Assembly: GCA_903884655.1 (NCBI GenBank)
Contig: CAISFO010000022.1
Span: forward strand, 32,898 to 96,897
From: an uncultured Holophagaceae bacterium
Lineage (GTDB): Bacteria > Acidobacteriota > Holophagae > Holophagales > Holophagaceae
Length of the DNA stretch: 64,000 nucleotides
Direction: 5' to 3'
The translations under genes were made by a program, and so were the position numbers. The notes beneath the pieces were generated by a model that did no database searches, was not told the origin of the DNA, and worked only from the letters and a program-made list of their open reading frames with translations. Below, in pieces: positions 1 to 7,893 of the stretch. Numbering within the stretch: the stretch's first letter is position 1; the number at the start of each line of letters is the position of its first letter.

Positions 1-648
1 TTCGCTGACACTGAGGTCGGAGCGCAGCCGTTCGAGGTTCCGGCGGATCAGGACCACCACCAGCGTGGTGGTGAAGACCTGCAAGGAGGCGATGCCAAGC
101 AGGAACGGGATGCGGCTCGAGTCCAGATCAAGGCTGGTGCTGGAAAGCCCAAAGGGCGGCAGCAGGCCATAGGTGAACCCCAGCACCAGGGTCACGTGGG
201 TAAGCGAGGACAGGACGCCCACCCAGACGATCTCCACCGTGCCCAGGTAGAACGCCGAGGCCAGCACGGGAAAGATGTAGAGGGTGGCAAATCGCTCCTG
301 GACAACCCCCTGGAAGGCGATGACCAGGGTGACGAGCACCAAGTCCAACCCCAGATTCCATCGGATCCAGGGCGCCTTGGGCGTAGGGAAGAGCTGATCC
401 GAGGCCTGGAGGCCGCGACCGCATTCCCACAGGGCTTCTCCGAAGAACAGCAGCAGCACCCCAAGATAGAAGGGCTCTCCGGGAAGGAGCTTCGGGCTCT
501 CCCTGGGCAGGGCGGCATGGACCACCAGCAGTCCAAAACTGGCGAAAAGCCGGAAGGAGAGGGGCAGGAAAGGGGCGTTGGTGTCGGCAACGCCCAACTT
601 CCCCCAGGTTCGTTGGAGCATGGCTACCATGGTGCCCGAATCTGCCAT
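1..648 (-). CDS. Membrane sensor protein, N-terminal part (truncated by window edge)
   Basis: An open frame runs without a stop from an ATG at 648 off the left edge, giving at least 216 residues; in-frame ATGs at 630 and 621 are alternative starts. The visible part has about six hydrophobic segments with short loops, among them LLVVHAALP, YLGVLLLFFGEALW, LVLVTLVIAFQGVV and VFTTTLVVVLIRR, followed by a basic RRNLERLRSDLSVSE stretch that looks like the linker into a cytoplasmic signalling domain. That arrangement is typical of the N-terminal membrane sensor of a histidine kinase or similar signalling protein, but no kinase motif lies in the window. It is divergent from the Fur-family gene with only 9 bases between starts. 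Function is inferred from architecture only. Confidence 0.6.
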   Translation of the reverse strand, partial: MADSGTMVAMLQRTWGKLGVADTNAPFLPLSFRLFASFGLLVVHAALPRESPKLLPGEPFYLGVLLLFFGEALWECGRGLQASDQLFPTPKAPWIRWNLGLDLVLVTLVIAFQGVVQERFATLYIFPVLASAFYLGTVEIVWVGVLSSLTHVTLVLGFTYGLLPPFGLSSTSLDLDSSRIPFLLGIASLQVFTTTLVVVLIRRNLERLRSDLSVSE

Positions 649-657
649 TCTAGGGCG

Positions 658-1110
658 ATGCCCGAGTCTGCACTTTCCACCACGCCTTCCCTGCGCGCCG
701 CTGGCATGCGGCAGACTCCTCAACGCGAGGGCATCCTGCATGTCCTGCGGGCTTCGGACCGGCCCTTGACGGTGGAGGAGATCTGGGAGCGCATGCCGGA
801 ACGAAGGTCAGGGCTGCCCACGGTCTACCGCAATCTCGAGCGGTTCGTGCGGGAGGGCTGGGCTGAAAGCATCCTTGGCGCCGACCAGGTCATGCGCTTC
901 GTCCGCTGTGATTCCCGGCACCACCATCACCATCTGCAGTGCGAACGCTGTGGCCGGACAGCCGAAGTGGATGCCTGCGGGATCGAGGCCTCCCTGAAGC
1001 ATCTGGAGATCCTGTCGGGATTCAAGATCACCCATCACCAGCTGATGCTCTTCGGGCTTTGTGCGGCCTGTCGCGTTGAGCCCATCCCCACGGAAGGGGG
1101 TCCTCGTTAG
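658..1110 (+). CDS. Fur-family metal-responsive transcriptional regulator
   Basis: 150 residues, the usual size of the Fur/PerR/Zur family. The N-terminal winged helix includes RQTPQREGILHVL and the recognition-helix motif GLPTVYRNLERF. The C-terminal metal-binding half has a run of five histidines followed by LQCERCG and a second CAAC pair, giving the two CxxC motifs of the structural zinc site. Family knowledge: these proteins repress iron, zinc or peroxide genes. Which metal this one senses cannot be read from sequence. The frame stays open far upstream, but the family homology begins only after the ATG at 658; that start has no strong Shine-Dalgarno sequence. It is transcribed divergently from the truncated sensor gene. 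Confidence 0.85.
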   Translation: MPESALSTTPSLRAAGMRQTPQREGILHVLRASDRPLTVEEIWERMPERRSGLPTVYRNLERFVREGWAESILGADQVMRFVRCDSRHHHHHLQCERCGRTAEVDACGIEASLKHLEILSGFKITHHQLMLFGLCAACRVEPIPTEGGPR

Positions 1111-1176
1111 GCGGGACCGATGCGTGAAATTGACCGTTGACCAAAGCCGGTGCCATTGCTAGTCTTGAACCTTCAT

Positions 1177-1251
<75 letters not shown>

Positions 1252-1254
1252 CTG

Positions 1255-1285
1255 CATGGGCCGCGCAAGCGGCCCGTGTTGTATT
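1255..1285 (+). terminator. Intrinsic terminator after tRNA-Gly
   Basis: A 10-bp stem catgggccgc (1255-1264) and gcggcccgtg (1269-1278) with a GCAA tetraloop, followed by TTGTATT. It sits directly after the tRNA-Gly CCA end. Confidence 0.7.
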
Positions 1286-1334
1286 GATGAGTGCTGTATG
1301 ATGTATGATGACTTGATGCAACTGTAAGCTTCAA

Positions 1335-1409
1335 GGCGCCGTAGCCAAGTGGTAAGGCCCGGGACTGCAAATCCCGTATGCATCGGTTCGACTCCGATCG
1401 GCGCCTCCA
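1335..1409 (+). tRNA. tRNA-Cys (GCA)
   Basis: A 75-nt cloverleaf with acceptor stem ggcgccg/cggcgcc, anticodon loop ctGCAaa, T-loop GGTTCGACTCC and an encoded CCA end. Anticodon GCA reads cysteine codons. Confidence 0.97.
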
Positions 1410-1413
1410 GTCC

Positions 1414-1434
1414 AGCCCCCGCAAGGGGGCTTTT
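1414..1434 (+). terminator. Intrinsic terminator after tRNA-Cys
   Basis: A 7-bp stem agccccc/gggggct with a GCAA loop, followed by TTTT. It lies 5 bases after the tRNA-Cys CCA end. Confidence 0.8.
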
Positions 1435-1476
1435 CGTTGTCCCCGGGCGGACTGGTCCTGGCAGACCGCGGATAGG

Positions 1477-2613
1477 TCAGTGGGGCCGGGAATCGATCCA
1501 GCCGCCCCCCAGCACTTCACCTTCCCGGTAGAAGACCACGGCCTGTCCAGAGGCGATGGCCCGCTGCGGCTCTGCGAAGGCGACCTTGACGCGCCCGTCC
1601 GGCAGGGGAATGACGAGGGCTTCGGCCTCCGGGGAACGGCTTCGGATGCGAGCCTCGCAGGCCAGTGGACCCCTGGGTGGATCCCCGACCCAGGTGAGTT
1701 CCCGCGCCACCAGGTCCCGACCCAACAGGTCGGATTCAACGCCCACCCAGACCGTATTGGTCGCTGGCTCGATCCGAACGGCGTACAGCGGCTCCGAAAA
1801 GGCCACGCCCAACCCGCGCCTCTGCCCAACGGTGTGGCGCCAATAGCCACGGTGCCGACCCAGCAACCGCCCATCCAGATGGCGGATGTCGCCCGAACCA
1901 AGGCCGGGATCACGGCCTTCGGCCTCGAGGAAAGCGTCGTAGCGGTCCTCGATCACAAAACAGATCTCCTGGCTTTCGGCCTTTTCCGCCAGGTGCAGAC
2001 CCAGTTCGAACCCCAGTTCCCGCACTTCGAGCTTGGTGAGATGCGCCAGGGGGAACAAGGTGCGGGGCAGGGTGGTCTGGTTGTGGTGGAAGAGAAAGTA
2101 GCTCTGGTCCTTCACCGGGTCCACGGCCTTGCGAAGCTGCCAGCTTCCGCCCGAGGAGGTGATGGCGGCATAGTGTCCCGTGGCCACGAAAGCGGCGTCC
2201 ATGGATCGGGCTCGATCCATCAGCGCAGAGAACTTGAGGTGCTGGTTGCAGCGTATGCAAGGGCTTGGGGTTTCACCCTCAAGGTAGCCCTGGATGAAGC
2301 CCTCGATGACGGTCTCCCTGAACCTGGTCTCGAAATCCATGATGAAATAGGGAAAGCCCAGCTCGAATGCCACCCTTCTGGCGTCGTGGAAATCATCTAA
2401 AGTGCAGCACTTCCCCGTGGAACCTGAATTGGCCTTTTTCTCGAATAACTGCATCGAGATGCCGACCACTTGGAAGCCTGCACGATGCAGGAGCGCCGCC
2501 ATGACCGAACTGTCAACGCCTCCTGACATGGCCGCCAGCACCCGATCTCCCGGCCGCAACGAGGGATGGTTCAGCAGTGGGGCCATGGCCCTCGTCATCA
2601 GGTCACTGGTCAT
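1477..2613 (-). CDS. mnmA: tRNA-specific 2-thiouridylase MnmA
   Basis: 378 residues, as expected for MnmA (E. coli 368). The enzyme adenylates and thiolates U34 in the wobble position of tRNA-Lys, -Glu and -Gln, with sulfur relayed from cysteine desulfurase. Visible features: the PP-loop SGGVDSS (residues 30-36), the catalytic cysteine motif TPSPCIRCNQ, the second active-site cysteine in SQEICFV, and the C-terminal beta-barrel beginning near GQRRGLG. The ATG at 2613 is chosen because the TGA stop of lptFG overlaps it (TGATG), indicating translational coupling; in-frame ATGs at 2598 and 2586 are alternatives. Its 3' end faces tRNA-Cys. Confidence 0.95.
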   Translation of the reverse strand: MTSDLMTRAMAPLLNHPSLRPGDRVLAAMSGGVDSSVMAALLHRAGFQVVGISMQLFEKKANSGSTGKCCTLDDFHDARRVAFELGFPYFIMDFETRFRETVIEGFIQGYLEGETPSPCIRCNQHLKFSALMDRARSMDAAFVATGHYAAITSSGGSWQLRKAVDPVKDQSYFLFHHNQTTLPRTLFPLAHLTKLEVRELGFELGLHLAEKAESQEICFVIEDRYDAFLEAEGRDPGLGSGDIRHLDGRLLGRHRGYWRHTVGQRRGLGVAFSEPLYAVRIEPATNTVWVGVESDLLGRDLVARELTWVGDPPRGPLACEARIRSRSPEAEALVIPLPDGRVKVAFAEPQRAIASGQAVVFYREGEVLGGGWIDSRPH

Positions 2614-4853
2614 CAGGTTCTCAGGCGCCGCAGCCGAACGAGGGACAGTGCCGTGAGCAGACAAAGTGGCGCCAGGACTCCCCAATAAGTGGGAATTTCC
2701 GAAGCCCGGGCGGCTCCTCCAAATAGAGTCTGCAAACCCAGAAACACCAGTCCAGCCACCAGTCCAGAGCCCAGGGCCTGCCCCCTTCCCTGGCGGGGAC
2801 CGGGGAAGGCGAAGGAAAGCATGGCAAGCACCAGGCAGGGGCCCGCCAGCCAGCCGAGGACTCGCCCCCAGATCATGTAGGAGCGCTCTGGATCCGGGGC
2901 CCAGGTCTGCCACTGTAGGAGGTCCAGGGTGGGAGCCTCCTCCGCATTGGCTGTGCTTCGCAGGGCCTCCGCAGGGAAGAGCCGGTCCGCAGGAGGTCCC
3001 TGCACCAGATGCAGCCCCCCCCAGGCCAGGGCCTGGGAATGAGGGTCCCCCAGGGTCCAATGGAGCAGGATGGGGGCTTCACCTGGAGCCTTCAGGGGGA
3101 ACCCCCAGCGCTGGTCTGCCTGCAGGTGCCACAAGACTCCGGTCGATCCCAAGTACAGCCAGGGCCGGGTCGCAGCCGGATTCTGGTTTCGATTGAGGAT
3201 CTGCCTGTAAAGCCTGTTGGCATGGCTCATGGCACTGGGTGCGATCCCCACCTGGAGAACCAGGGTCAGCAATGCCACCAGTCCCCACGCCCAGCGACTG
3301 CTCCACAGCCACCGGAGGAGGCTTACGCCTCCAGCCCTGAGCGCGAGCCACTCCCGGTTCAGGGCTGCTTCCGAAAGGGAGAGAAGCGTTCCAAGCAGGA
3401 AGGCAATGGGCAAGGCCACTGCCATGAAAGGAGGAAGATTCCAGAACCAATACCTAATAAAAACCAATATATGCACATCATTCTTAGACAAATCTCCAGC
3501 AAGGCTCGCATATTCGACCAGGAGATTGAGAACGAGCAGGCTCCCCATGACGGAGGCCCAGTTCCGCCACCACGCCAGGGTCGCCCAGTGCCGGAGGATC
3601 CCGTGCTGGGTGCCTTTGCCATGAACCCAGCACATCAAGGCATCCCGAGATCGACTGACCCGGTCCAGGAAGGGATCAAAGTGGGAACGGAAGGGCAGGA
3701 TGAGGCGAGACAGGACCCCACTCAACCGGCTGGACCGGTGAGGTTTGAGCCTCTGCCGGAACAACAGCCAGCCCCATGCCAAGAATGGGAATGGAACCAA
3801 CAACAAGGGGATAATCGATTTAATTTTTTCACTCATCCACATGTTTTCAAAGTACTTCATGACGAGATAGTAGATGAGAATGACCCCCAGGCTCTTGAGG
3901 ATGGCCCCCCCGTGGTAGAACCTGGGATGGCCAAACCCCATGGCGATGCCCAGCAGCAAGAGGGCGGCTGAGGCCAGGGGCAGGGTCGTCCGGCGGCAGA
4001 ACTCCATGGCAGCCTTGATCCGAAGCTCCCGAGTCTCGGGAGTTGCACGCACAAGCACTTTTGGAATCAAGAGGATTCTGATCAATGTTGAAGATGTTTC
4101 ATACCGCAAAGGTGTGGGTGGCAAGAGTCTGACGCCGGCTGGAATGGCGAACCTGAGGACCTGTTTTTCCTGGCTGAGATGGATGACGCTTCCATCACCC
4201 GCGGTCTGGTAGAGCACACCCTGGATGCCCGTAAGGTGCAGCTGCAACTCAGAGGAGCCATCGGACTTGGCTTCCAGAGCATAGGTCATGGACGCTGCGG
4301 TGAGGTGCTGCACGCCGAGCGGCGTGAATTCCATGATGTGGATTTGGCCCTGAGGAGACACCCAGAAGGCCGAATTCGGAGCGCTGGGCGGGATCCAGGG
4401 CGGTGCACCCGGGCGCAGGAATCGGGCTTTGGCATCCTCCGCCATATGGACGCGGAGCGACTGCTGGGCGCGGGCCGCATAGGGGACGAGGAAATGGGCG
4501 TTCAGGGTGGACAGCAGGACCAGCCAAAAGGCCATCCGAAGCCAGGGATTGGTCCAGGTCCGTCGTCCAGCACCCAGGCCCTGGGCGGCCACCAGTTCCG
4601 AGCCTTCCATCATCTGCTGGGTCCCCAGCAGTCCACCCAGAACTGCGGCCATGGGCAGGACCAGCCCAAGGTTTTCCGGCATCGAGGTCAACAGCAGTGG
4701 GACCAGCCAGCGGAGGGGCGCACCCTCAGAGAAGATCTCCTTGGAAATGGTGACCATCTCCCACGAAAGCAGGAGAAAGCCATAGAAAAGCAGGGCACCC
4801 AGGAAGGGGGTGGCCCAGCGCCTGAAGACGTATCGCGACAGAATGGCCGGCAC
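2613..4853 (-). CDS. LptF-LptG fusion, LPS export permease subunit (single chain)
   Basis: 746 residues, twice the length of LptF or LptG (about 360 each). The N-terminal half (1-370) has the permease layout: N-terminal helices starting RYVFRRWATPFLGALLFYG, a large periplasmic beta-jellyroll-like region and three late helices (LPLASAALLLLGIAMGFG). The second half (about 430-746) repeats it, with NWASVMGSLLVLNLLVEY, LPPFMAVALPIAFLLGTLL, and final helices ending SLVRLRRLRT. LptF and LptG normally form a heterodimer with the LptB2 ATPase that extracts LPS from the inner membrane; here both transmembrane partners appear covalently joined. Start is GTG at 4853. It lies 75 bp downstream of kdsD, consistent with an LPS role, and couples to mnmA. 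Function is secure at family level; the order LptF-then-LptG is inferred. Confidence 0.82.
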   Translation of the reverse strand: MPAILSRYVFRRWATPFLGALLFYGFLLLSWEMVTISKEIFSEGAPLRWLVPLLLTSMPENLGLVLPMAAVLGGLLGTQQMMEGSELVAAQGLGAGRRTWTNPWLRMAFWLVLLSTLNAHFLVPYAARAQQSLRVHMAEDAKARFLRPGAPPWIPPSAPNSAFWVSPQGQIHIMEFTPLGVQHLTAASMTYALEAKSDGSSELQLHLTGIQGVLYQTAGDGSVIHLSQEKQVLRFAIPAGVRLLPPTPLRYETSSTLIRILLIPKVLVRATPETRELRIKAAMEFCRRTTLPLASAALLLLGIAMGFGHPRFYHGGAILKSLGVILIYYLVMKYFENMWMSEKIKSIIPLLLVPFPFLAWGWLLFRQRLKPHRSSRLSGVLSRLILPFRSHFDPFLDRVSRSRDALMCWVHGKGTQHGILRHWATLAWWRNWASVMGSLLVLNLLVEYASLAGDLSKNDVHILVFIRYWFWNLPPFMAVALPIAFLLGTLLSLSEAALNREWLALRAGGVSLLRWLWSSRWAWGLVALLTLVLQVGIAPSAMSHANRLYRQILNRNQNPAATRPWLYLGSTGVLWHLQADQRWGFPLKAPGEAPILLHWTLGDPHSQALAWGGLHLVQGPPADRLFPAEALRSTANAEEAPTLDLLQWQTWAPDPERSYMIWGRVLGWLAGPCLVLAMLSFAFPGPRQGRGQALGSGLVAGLVFLGLQTLFGGAARASEIPTYWGVLAPLCLLTALSLVRLRRLRT

Positions 4854-4928
4854 TTGTTGGTCTCGTTTAACTTTCGATAATGTATATTATGTAACATTGA
4901 ATTGAATATTGATGTCTCCGACGAATGC
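4854..4928 (-). promoter_or_regulatory. AT-rich kdsD-lptFG spacer, possible promoter
   Basis: Read on the minus strand, this 75-bp gap is strikingly AT-rich for the region and contains TTCAAT followed 16 bases later by TACATT, a plausible but imperfect -35/-10 pair. It could give lptFG its own promoter in addition to read-through from kdsD. There is no strong Shine-Dalgarno sequence before the GTG start of lptFG. Confidence 0.3.
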
Positions 4929-5915
4929 CTACAACACCTTTGCTGCCAATAGATCATGAATATGAATGACCCCGCATGGTGCACCGTTCCGGAGGACCAT
5001 GAGGAAGGTGATCTTCCGTGATTCCATTTCACCTGCTGCTTCAAGGGCAAGAGCTTGCTCGTCGATCGAAGCGGGGTTCCGGGATTGGACCTGCTCGGCC
5101 GTAAGACTCAAGGGATTCTCACCCTGCTTTTCAGCCCGTTCGAGGGCCCGCCGGATGTCTCCATCCGTAATGACTCCCAGCAGTGCCTGCCCATCCATGA
5201 CACTGGTCATCCCCAGTCGGCCGTCAGACATGGTTTTCAATACTTCCATCAAGGAGGCGCCAGGGGTCACCTTGGGCCAATCCTGGTGCATCAACAAATT
5301 TGTTTTTAGTAACTTTGAACCAAGAGTTCCACCAGGATGATTCAAAGCGAACAGGTCCTTTGTGAACCCTCGTTGTGCCATCAGGCTGCCGGCCAGAAGG
5401 TCTCCCCAGACCAGCTGAAGGGTGGTGCTCGCCATGGGCGCCAGATCCAGGGGGCAGCCTTCCCCTTGCGGAAGCTGGTAACCGAAGGTCCAGGTCGCCG
5501 CCTGCCCGAGGCTGCTTTCCGGCCGCGAGGTAATGGCAGCGATTGGAATGCCCATGCGGAGAAGGCTCGGCAGGATCCGCACCACCTCCTCGCTCTCCCC
5601 GCTGTTGGACAGGCCAAGGATGGAGTCATCCGGGGTCACCATGCCAAGGTCGCCATGGAGGGCTTCGGCAGGATGCATGAAAAAACTCGGACAACCCGTC
5701 GAGGCAAGGGTGGCTGCGATCTTCTGGGCCACCAGGCCTGACTTGCCCATGCCGGTCACGACCACCCTCCCATTTCGGCTCAGGATGGCCTTGACCCATT
5801 CGTCAACCCTGCGGGGGTCCCAGGTTGTTCTCAATCCATCAAGGGCTGCTCGGGCCGCGTCCAGCACGACGTTCCCGACAGCCAGCGCCCCTGCACCCTG
5901 GTTCTCATCCTTCAC
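4929..5915 (-). CDS. kdsD: D-arabinose-5-phosphate isomerase (KdsD/KpsF/GutQ family)
   Basis: 328 residues, the family's normal length. It interconverts D-ribulose 5-phosphate and D-arabinose 5-phosphate, the first step towards Kdo of LPS. The SIS domain occupies about residues 35-190 with GMGKSGLVAQKIAATLASTG and the phosphosugar-binding LSNSGESEEVV; two CBS domains follow (about 205-328), with SDGRLGMTSV and GVITDGDIRRALE. The family's HPGGTLG motif is present. Start is GTG at 5915, only 18 bases from the divergent Lon-N gene. The neighbouring LPS export permease supports the assignment. Confidence 0.92.
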   Translation of the reverse strand: MKDENQGAGALAVGNVVLDAARAALDGLRTTWDPRRVDEWVKAILSRNGRVVVTGMGKSGLVAQKIAATLASTGCPSFFMHPAEALHGDLGMVTPDDSILGLSNSGESEEVVRILPSLLRMGIPIAAITSRPESSLGQAATWTFGYQLPQGEGCPLDLAPMASTTLQLVWGDLLAGSLMAQRGFTKDLFALNHPGGTLGSKLLKTNLLMHQDWPKVTPGASLMEVLKTMSDGRLGMTSVMDGQALLGVITDGDIRRALERAEKQGENPLSLTAEQVQSRNPASIDEQALALEAAGEMESRKITFLMVLRNGAPCGVIHIHDLLAAKVL

Positions 5916-5933
5916 GGCGTTGACTCCGATGCG

Positions 5934-6575
5934 ATGGCAAGTAAGGTGTCCATGCTACCAGCCATTCTCCCTCTGTTCCCCCTGCCCCGGGTCGTGCTCT
6001 TCCCGCAGACCTTCCTCCCGCTGCATGTCTTCGAGCCGAGGTACCAGGATCTGACCGTCGAGGTGCTGAACTCCCACCGCCACCTGGTCCTCGCCCTCAT
6101 GCGAGAGACACCGGAGCCGGGAGACGTCGGGGAGACTGTCCCTGTCTTTGAGATTGCCTGCGCCGCGGAGGTCGTCCGGGCCGAGCCCCTCACCTCTGGA
6201 CGCTGGAACCTCCTGGTGCAGGGCAAGGCCATCGTGCGCGTGGTCGAGGAAGTGCCTGGTAGGACCTTCCGCCAGGCGCGGATCGAGGAATTGCCCTTCG
6301 ATTCATCCATCCTCTGGCCCGGCCCCCATCGCCGCCGGTTCACGGAATCCCTCCACGCCTACGCCGCCTCTGAGGGAATTGAATCCCAGCTCAAGGAACT
6401 CCTTGAACTGCCTCTGGAGGATTCTGGTCGCCTCAATACCTTAGCCATGGCTTTGGATTTTGAACCCACGGAACGGCAGTTCCTCCTGGAGTCAAAGGAT
6501 CTGGTGACCCTCGCGGACCGGATGATCCAGTTGCTGGACTTCGCCGTTGGCGGCAGGTCCATCCGGGAGCTCTGA
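5934..6575 (+). CDS. Lon N-terminal (LON/PUA-like) domain protein
   Basis: 213 residues that match the substrate-binding N domain of Lon protease alone: LPLFPLPRVVLFPQTFLPLHVFEPRY near the N-terminus is the family signature, and the C-terminal half is helical. There is no AAA+ or protease domain. Stand-alone LON-domain proteins are common and mostly uncharacterised; a role in substrate recognition or proteostasis is only a guess. ATG 5934 gives the longest frame; the ATG at 5952, preceded by AAGGTG, is an equally good start. It is divergent from kdsD. Confidence 0.8.
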   Translation: MASKVSMLPAILPLFPLPRVVLFPQTFLPLHVFEPRYQDLTVEVLNSHRHLVLALMRETPEPGDVGETVPVFEIACAAEVVRAEPLTSGRWNLLVQGKAIVRVVEEVPGRTFRQARIEELPFDSSILWPGPHRRRFTESLHAYAASEGIESQLKELLELPLEDSGRLNTLAMALDFEPTERQFLLESKDLVTLADRMIQLLDFAVGGRSIREL

Positions 6576-6611
6576 GCCAGTCCCATCTTTTCTCTTTGCT
6601 ACACTGGGCCC

Positions 6612-6687
6612 GGCCCTGTAGCTCAGCGGTCAGAGCTGGCGGCTCATAACCGCTTGGTCGTGGGTTCGAACCCCACCGGGGCCACCA
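6612..6687 (+). tRNA. CAT-anticodon tRNA, probably tRNA-Ile2 (lysidine type)
   Basis: A 76-nt cloverleaf with acceptor stem ggccctg/cggggcc (one G-T pair), anticodon loop ctCATaa and an encoded CCA end. The anticodon arm and variable region (GGCGGCTCATAACCGCT then TGGTCG) closely resemble E. coli ileX tRNA rather than elongator Met. This suggests that C34 is modified to lysidine by TilS so that it reads AUA. The second CAT tRNA at 18409 resembles elongator Met, which supports the split. Identity is by recalled similarity. Confidence 0.75.
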
Positions 6688-6692
6688 AGGAA

Positions 6693-6722
6693 GACTCGCG
6701 CCACCATTGAGCGGCGCGAGTC
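6693..6722 (+). terminator. Intrinsic terminator after tRNA-Ile2
   Basis: A perfect 10-bp stem gactcgcgcc (6693-6702) and ggcgcgagtc (6713-6722), followed by TGTTTA. It directly follows the tRNA. Confidence 0.75.
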
Positions 6723-6958
6723 TGTTTACGGCGTCTGCTGGTTGCACCCTTGAAACATGCACGCCAACCGCACCCCAAGGGTGCGTCGTTTGGGCCAGCG
6801 ACAGAATTCGCGGCTAATCGAAGCCGAGGCGGCGGCAACAATGCCAGTCACACGCAACGTTCCCTCCGGATGGATTGATCGGGCGAAGTTGAACCAGACC
6901 CTGAAAGAGCCCTGCGGTCCTGAGGATGATCTGATCGTGGGGCTTTGTTGCATCCAAG
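6723..6958. other. Intergenic stretch without recognisable gene
   Basis: Between the tRNA-Ile2 terminator and the lldR terminator I find no gene that resembles a known family. Short open frames here have no Shine-Dalgarno sequence and unremarkable translations. The segment may be decayed DNA. Confidence 0.4.
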
Positions 6959-6984
6959 AAAAACGGCCCTTCCGGGCCGTTTTG
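6959..6984 (-). terminator. Terminator of the lldR-type regulator gene
   Basis: Stem acggccc (6963-6969) and gggccgt (6974-6980) with flanking A and T runs, so it can act in both directions. On the minus strand it ends in TTTTTCTT, 18 bases beyond the stop of the regulator gene. Confidence 0.8.
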
Positions 6985-7002
6985 TAGCTGCCTCTGACAG
7001 GC

Positions 7003-7734
7003 CTACACGATCCACTTCCTCAATTCACCCTCAGCGAACATCAAGTGCGCCAGCATGGCCCGGGACGCCTCATGGGGCGAGCGGGCCCGAATGGCTTCGA
7101 GGATCTGCGTGTGCTGGTCGATCAACTTCTGGGCATTCTCCGGCTTGTCCTGGTAGAGCTGCCGGCGCGCGGCGGAATTGGCCTTGTGGAACTCTTCGGA
7201 AACGGTCTTGAAGAGCTTGGTCAGCAGGCTGTTGTGGGTGGCTTCGGCCACAGCGTAGTGGAAGGCCGCATCGAACTCCTCACCCTTTTCTGGATCCTGC
7301 ACATTGAGCCGCTCCTTCATGTTCTCCACGGCGCTCGCGATCTGGTCGAGTTCCTCGAGGCTCGCCCGCTCGGCAGCCAGTCCTGCGGTGGCCGTTTCGA
7401 AAATCCTGCGCAGCTCGAACATGTCCAGCAGCGAGCTGCGCTCGACCGCGAGGAACATTGCTAGGGGCCGGATGATGTCGTCACCGGAGTTGCTGCGGAC
7501 GAAGGTGCCCTCCCCCGGGCGGATGTCGATCATGCCGAGCATCTCCAGGGTCCGGATCGCCTCACGCACGGAGGCGCGGCTGACCTGGAACTGGTCCGCC
7601 AGCTCACGCTCCGCCAGCAGCTTGTCACCGGGCTTCAGCTTCCCATCGGTGATGAGCTTTTTGATCTGCTCCACGATCTCTTCGTAGAGGCGTCTTGTCT
7701 TAATCGGGGCGAAATCCATGGGGTCACTTTCCAT
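7003..7734 (-). CDS. FadR-subfamily GntR regulator, LldR-like
   Basis: 243 residues. The N-terminal winged helix (about 10-75) includes the GntR signature LLAERELADQFQVSRASVRE and a wing motif RPGEGTFVRS; the C-terminal all-helical FCD domain (about 90-235) has LFELRRIFE-type helix and the metal-site pattern with DAAFHYAVAEATHN and HTQILEAI. Members of this subfamily (LldR, PdhR, FadR) are repressors released by small carboxylates. Divergent orientation next to the L-lactate permease and the lactate oxidation cluster points to lactate as effector; that is inference. A palindromic operator candidate lies in the shared intergenic region. The ATG at 7734 is used; an ATG six codons on (DFAPIKTRR) is possible. 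Confidence 0.87.
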   Translation of the reverse strand: MESDPMDFAPIKTRRLYEEIVEQIKKLITDGKLKPGDKLLAERELADQFQVSRASVREAIRTLEMLGMIDIRPGEGTFVRSNSGDDIIRPLAMFLAVERSSLLDMFELRRIFETATAGLAAERASLEELDQIASAVENMKERLNVQDPEKGEEFDAAFHYAVAEATHNSLLTKLFKTVSEEFHKANSAARRQLYQDKPENAQKLIDQHTQILEAIRARSPHEASRAMLAHLMFAEGELRKWIV

Positions 7735-7788
7735 GCTTGACTATAATTATTGTAAATGAAGGGTGATAGAAAGTGTGATCAAAAACGT

Positions 7789-7811
7789 TACCTCGAGGTA
7801 TGGTCTGACCA
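7789..7811 (+). promoter_or_regulatory. Candidate LldR operator (two adjacent palindromes)
   Basis: TGGTCTGACCA at 7801-7811 is a perfect palindrome and fits the TGGT-n3-ACCA pattern bound by FadR/LldR/PdhR-type repressors. It directly abuts a second perfect palindrome, TACCTCGAGGTA (7789-7800). Both lie in the 159-bp gap between the divergent regulator and lldP. The assignment rests on family operator knowledge and position. Confidence 0.6.
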
Positions 7812-7893
7812 CTAGACCCATTGTAATCTTCGCCCAGGTTCTTTTAACAAATTCCACCTCACCATTCCTCTCCCCCCCCTTTCAGGAGGCTTC

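Noticed and set aside
196..657. Open frame extending about 150 codons upstream of the Fur-family start
   Set aside because: It overlaps the minus-strand sensor gene antisense, and Fur homology begins only after the ATG at 658.
6938..6955. GGGGCTTTGTTGCATC resembling an insertion-sequence terminal repeat
   Set aside because: Only one end is present, there is no transposase and no partner repeat nearby.
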